Shown here: positions 34,701 through 40,700 of the stretch, one piece after another
Numbering within the stretch: position 1 is the first letter of the stretch
Layout of the letters: the number at the start of each line of letters is the position of its first letter
Position numbers and translations under genes: made by a program
Notes under the pieces: model-generated
Databases searched by the model: none
Told to the model about the DNA's origin: nothing
Seen by the model: the letters and a program-made list of their open reading frames with translations, nothing else
From: Diphasiastrum complanatum
Lineage: Eukaryota; Streptophyta; Lycopodiopsida; Lycopodiales; Lycopodiaceae
Assembly (NCBI GenBank): GCA_029204225.1
Contig: CM055097.1
Span: forward strand, 2,093,414 to 2,157,413
Direction: 5' to 3'
Length of the DNA: 64,000 nt

Positions 34701-37700
34701 TCAGATTTTATAAAGGTGGTGTGGATGTTGTAAAGCTACCTTTACAAGCTTTACTTCCGGCGCCATCGGCGCCAGCTATGTCCCCGGTGCCAACAGCGCC
34801 CCTGCTGCTCCCGGCGCCACTGTGACCAGAATCCAGCCGGCGCCAAGTTCCTATGGCTGAAAATCTTTGATCGGTTCTAGCGGAGTCCAGAGAGCTCAGA
34901 TCGATGTGCAATCACCTCACACGATCTAGGCATGATTAAAGGAAGCTTGGGGATCAATAAAATCTAGAGAGAGAAAATGACTTTTCTAGAAAGAGAAAAT
35001 CCTAGAGAGAGAAAAACGTGATTTACCAGCTTGGGTAGAGTGCTTGGTATGAGGGGGAGTGCCGAATCACACCAATTTTATAGGGGAGTGCGGGTTGCGA
35101 CTCAAGGCGAGCTCCAACCAAGTCTCAGCCTCCCTTGCTGGAATGTTGTCATGGCTCTCGCCTTGGCATGCTAGCGCCCCGGAGACTGGAATGTAACCTT
35201 CTCAGATTTATCAATAAAGTGGGATTTTCCTCAAACTGACTCTGATTACCTTCTGGGTTTCAGTGTTCGGTAAAAGCGCCAGTTGTAAGGCCGCTTTCAA
35301 AATTTTTAACTTGGCACATAGCTGAGGGTCGCATCCCGGGACGCCAGCGGTATGCCATCGGGACCATTCGGTCCGTGGCGCCAGCGGTATGCTGTCGGGA
35401 CCATTTGGTCCAGGAACTGGTTGTTTCCATATCTGTCGCGGCTTGTGGTTCTGGGTGTTCCTTGCATGAACGTGAATGGGTTAAGCTCCTGGGGAACGGG
35501 CTCTAACCTGTCGGCTGAGTTGGATGGCTTGCTTGGGTGGATGTTACCTGTTTATGGCTGTCCAGTCTGGCGTGGCGCCAGGTTGGCTTCCAACGCTCGT
35601 GACGAAGCTTTCAGTTGGTTAAGTCTGATGTAAGTTAGACCGCTTGCTTGGAATGGATGTTACTCGTTTGTAACGAAACTTCGAGTTGGTTAAGTTTGAT
35701 GTATGTCGGGCGGCTTGCTTGGAGGGAAGTCACCCACATCGGGACCCCCGATCTGGTATGGCACCAGGTTGGATCTCAATGTTGGTTTTCGGAACTTCAA
35801 GTTGGTTACGTCTGATCGTTGTTGGCGAGTTGGCTGCTTGTATGTCAAGTGGGTTTGGATGGCAAGAGTTGAAGGCTGGGAAGCTAAGTCGTGGTTCCCG
35901 GCTCCCTTTGGGATGCCCGCGCTACACATGTCCACCCCCTAACCCAGGCTATGCATCAGCTTCCATCATCCTTTCAATCAAGAGAACAGATTCACCCGTT
36001 CTCTCCAAGAGCTCAAATCCTGGTGAAATATGGAAACCCTCTCACCCATTCACCAACCGGTGTTATTGGTAGGCGTCAGCATGCCCAAGTGAGAGGGTGA
36101 GCATGGAAAGGCGCTCTTACGGTTGGGAAGATCATTCTTCACACCTCCCATCTAGGGTTCAAGAGCAAGGAGTAGGAGAGCCTCATTCTAGAAATAGGAC
36201 ACCTCATTTTAGAATGAGAATGTGAAAAAAACTTAATGAACAAAACCCTCCCACCTAGGGTTTTTTTCATTTTCTTTATGCAGTTTTGCCTTGTAGCATC
36301 TCGTTATACCTCTGAAAATTCTTGGCTAATCTTTCAAACTGTTGGTGGGAACAGAGGGAAAAAATCGCTGTCGGAGTCATCTCTGCCCAGCCTGCCCTCT
36401 TGTATGTAGATCGCTCCCTTGCACCCGTTTGCCTCGGGAAAAGCGCCAATTTCCTCGGCTAAGTCACTTTTTAAATTCTGACGGCGCGTACCTTGCTGAT
36501 AGCTTTAGTAGAGTACTAGAGAGTCGAGACTCTCTACTCTCTGGTAGAAGTGCGCCCATCTGTCATTCAAAGGTTTGCAGGTTTGGTTGTAGCTAATCGC
36601 CCGTTTTGTGGAGTGAGGGAACTGCGCAGTGCGTAGTGCCTTGGAAGCAACACTGCCCACATTGAAGCTTTACCTTACAGCTGGTTGCTGTCCTTTTACA
36701 CAGTCGCTGCCCTAATTTTAGTCAAAGGGTGTGTAATATTATTGATTAGAGGCTCTTGCAGCGAGGGAGCAGGTCCGAAATCTCTATTCAAATTTAAGAG
36801 GTGGATTTGGAGAATGTACCGGCCCCTGGGTCCGAATAATCTAAGTTATGCTTTTGCCTATGGTGAAGATATGTCGAAACGCGTATGTGAAGACAACCTT
36901 CCAAGTTCCTACCTATGTGTGCAAACCAAAGTCCTGTCTTCTATATCGGAGTACAGCATGAAGGAAGGTTCAGTTTGAAGGCTGGATAGAAGCCTTCCCC
37001 ACTTGGCAAAAGATTTTGTCCTAAGAATTTCTATCGCGTTTGAACTAGCTACGATTTCTAGCCAATATTTAGCGGCATAAACCATTATCTATGTCAGAGA
37101 CTGTAGAGTGTGATTTCAAGTATGGACATTCCAGTTATTACTTGAGTAGTCGCCAGGACGCCTCTTTCTCTTATGGCCACTTTCATTTAAGAAAATATTC
37201 CAGCAACGTCCAACTCCGCAAGACCTTGTCTCTTCAACTGATAATTTTCTCGAGTATATATTCAAAAGTGCTCTTTAATGATTGGGGGTAATTTTGTGAC
37301 CACTTTTGCACAAGGTCTAGTATTCTCCATGAGAACATAGCCAATGCATTGTGATCGATAGTATCTAGATGCTAACTTCTTGATGATTTTCCGTTGCAGA
37401 GACTTAAATCATTCCCGATGAAATTTGAGGTAAAGCCATCTCAAATTCTAAGGATTTCATGTGAGATCTTCTTTCATTGACATACTTCATCATCCTTACT
37501 TTGGCTTTGACCCTATTGTCTTTGACCCTTTGCAGACATACTTGCATTGTCTCAATATCGTCTTTCACCACTGAGATTGAGTTCCCTATCCAAGACACCA
37601 ATTGGCAACTTGACTTTACATCCATACAGTGCTTCATACAGACCCATCCTAATGAACAAATGTTATCATAGCAAAACTCAGCTGAACTCGGTTACTTATC

Positions 37701-40700
37701 CCAAGTGTTCTGAGTGTCAAGGAAGAAGTGCTTAATATGTCCCATTAAGTTCCAGCTGTTTATCAACTCGTTCTGATTGACCATCCGTCTGTGAATGGCA
37801 AGCAATATTTGGGCTTGAATTTAGTACCCACGAGAGTTACTGGAGAGTAAAGAGTTCCTACCTGAATTTACTCATGTAACTTGGTATTTTTGTCACTTGA
37901 GGCAAACCATGAAGTTTAAATACACTCTTCAAGAATGTGTCTTTAATTGTGAAGTGAAAAGATTTGTCTTTGTAGGAATGAAATGTGCGACTTTTGTGAC
38001 CCAGTCCACTACCACAAAGATCCCTTTGTTGTAGTAGGTCATCCAGTGATAAAGTCCATGCTCATGTGTGTCGATTTCCCATCTAGAATTGGTAGCGGTT
38101 GTAGCAACCCAGAAGCCTTTTGGTTACTAGTATCAATCTTCTAGCAAGAACTAGATCCAACAATAAAATCCTTACAGACTATCTACTAATAGAAACTTTG
38201 TTTACTCATGTAACTTGGTATTCTTGTCACTCACTATCACTTGAGGCAAACCATGAAGTTTAAATACCCTCTTCAAGAATGTGTCTTTAATTGTGAAGTG
38301 AAAAGATTTGTCTTTGTAGGGAATGAAATGTGCGACTTTTGTGAGCCAGTCCACTACCACAAAGATCCCTTTGTTGTAGTAGGTCATCCAGTGATAAAGT
38401 CCATGCTCATGTGTGTCGATTTCCCATCTAGAATTGGTAGCGGTCGTAGCAACCCAGAAGCCATTTGGTTACTAGTATCAATCTTCTAGCAAGAACTAGA
38501 TCCAACAATAAAATCCTTACAGACTATCTTCCAATAGAAACTTTGTTTGACCCTATCATAAGCCTAACTTAAACCCATATGGCCTCCCAGAAGTGTTTAA
38601 TGTTCTCTTTCCAAACAGTAATTTGTGAAGTAAACAAATCGTCTTCTTGTACCAAAACCATGAAATTTCAGACTTTTCTGACTTGTTTCACCTCAATATA
38701 CTTGAATTAGATGCATCCAAATAATGTAATTGCTTCGATCTGCTCTAACAAACCTATCTACAAAGTTTATGGCTTTGAAAATGCTTCTACCAATAAAAAA
38801 CATGACGATTTTGCCCAAAAAAATCATGTTTGGCATCTTTTTACAGCATAGATTATCACCAATCTCTTTCTCATGCATGTGAAAGTCAGTTATCTTTCAT
38901 TATCACCAATAGCTCAATGTTCTTGCTCAAGAACTGCCCCTATGCCCTTCCCACAAGCATCAGTTTCCAGCATAAAAGGTTTATGGAACTATAGGCAAAT
39001 CAAAAGGGCTAAAATTGAAGCTTATTTGAATTCTTCAAATAAACTTTGAGCTTTCTCACTCCACTGAATAAAATCCTGCTTCGTAAGATGCGTCAAAGGT
39101 GATACTCTTTGTGCATAATTCTTAAAAAACTTCCTATAGAAAGCTGTCAGTCTAAGAAATCCCCTTGGTTGTGTAGTTGCCTACTGTAACTCATCTCGTT
39201 TTGTGAATGCTCTGATCTTATTTATAACCAGTTTAATTCCCTCCAAACTGATGATATGCCAGACACTTGAGTTCCCTAGACAAGATAGGAAATTCAAAGA
39301 ACTTATACAATTTGTGCAATCTCAGCATCTCCAAAACTTGCCCTGTTTTCAATGTCTTGCTTTTTAGGACTATAAATCAAGATATCATTCAAAAGATAGG
39401 AACTGATTTGAACAAAAATGGTTGAAAGATCTGATTCATGAAGTGTTGAAAGGTTGAAGGGAATTTTGGAAGTCCAAACGGTACAGCCCTCTTGATTCAT
39501 CCAACAAATCATTTACCTCGTGGATAAAAAAATCTATTCTTCGCTGTCGATTTGCCGAGATCCTTCTAATCAATGCACACTCAATAGTTATCATCCCTTT
39601 TCATGGCCAACAGATTTAATACAAGAAAAGACAATTGACTGTGTGCAACAAAATTTATGTCCAAAAGTTCTTTAGCCTGACAAGCTGCCTCTTCACCATC
39701 CGATTTGGAGAGTCTAGAAGGAGTTTTGTTAAATGGGTTAACAAAGTTTCCCAAGCCTGCATCCTTCATGCTCAATTGACAAGCCTCCAATTTGTTATTC
39801 AACCCTCACATTGTCTAGCTTTGAGGCATGAACTTCCCTTTGTCTTCTCAGTTCCTGAAATATTCCGTTGACCATAATCACATCCGATATGGTCTCAAGT
39901 TTCTTTGGTCTCAAGTTCGAGCTTCCCCTTGGAAATCAAGAAGCATAATCGTATCCAATATGGCAGCATTAATCTCATCCAATCTGAACATTTTGCCATT
40001 ATGGTAACATTGCAATGTTCCCTAAGGTTTTAACCCAACCAAAACGTCAATAGAACTTAGTCCATCACATACAAGTTCATGTTAGAGTTATGAATACTCC
40101 CAACAAAATCTCCACATTATTGAAAAACCTCCGGCAATGGATAATATCCTCATAGAAAAATCTCCACCTTCATACTCTACTTACCATCTTTGGTTGTCAA
40201 CTTGGTTGCCTGCATATTCGAATCAATAAGACTGCAAATGCTCCCACTCATAATTACAGGTTAACTTTAATCAATTTAACTTGAAGTAACTCAAATTTTT
40301 TGCCACAAAACGATTACAAAAGGGTCAAAAACAAAATGTGGCAAAAGCTCAAGTTTAAAAAAAAAAAAATTAAATCACAAATCAAATCACTAGTTGTTGA
40401 TTTAAATCAAATTCCCAGAAAATAGTTGGGATTCTTTGGAAGTTGGAACTATGCTTCCACTATCCAACAAAACATGGTTCACTTTGCCACTAATGATGCC
40501 CTTCAAATCTCAGAGAAACATGAATATTTGAGTTATTCAATGCTTGAATGCCTTTCCTTGGATCAAAGGATGACTAAATCCATTTTCTTCATGGCATCGT
40601 CTCTATCAATCCACTTCTTCAGAAACATTCAAAAGCATATAAGCATAAATTCCTGCTTGTGCACACTCTCTTTCATTCATAACACACTGATTGTTATATT

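Larger units (their letters stand above)
30799..35926 (+). mobile_element. LARD-type non-autonomous LTR element, TSD CATGT
   Basis: The complete 5,128-bp element starts TGTTGTAAAGC and ends GCGCTACA. Exact 5-bp duplications CATGT flank it at 30794-30798 and 35927-35931. Parts: 5' LTR 30799-32138, PBS 32141-32152, internal region about 32153-34711, PPT about 34712-34725, 3' LTR 34726-35926. The internal 2.6 kb holds no gag or pol, so it must be mobilised in trans. The close similarity of the two LTRs (outside the inverted part) suggests a fairly recent insertion. A solo LTR of the same family is at 1251-2418. Confidence 0.92.
37404..40260 (-). pseudogene. Gypsy pol remnant (protease-RT-integrase), antisense
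   Basis: On the minus strand, in order: a protease-like piece near 40250-40060 ('[13 protein letters not shown]'); RT N-terminal region 39660-39540 ('AMKRDDNYE'); RT motif C region 39512-39303 with '[10 protein letters not shown]', where the usual DD is ND; connection near 39180-39030 ('[20 protein letters not shown]'); integrase core near 38387-38202 ('[19 protein letters not shown]', '[14 protein letters not shown]'); and the integrase C-terminal helix 37637-37404 ('[15 protein letters not shown]'). Many frame breaks. It has the same orientation as the kinase gene and lies in its 23-kb intron. Confidence 0.8.

Noticed and set aside
36685-36978. 97-codon plus-strand open frame in the giant intron
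   Set aside because: No recognisable domain, opposite to the gene, no splice context.
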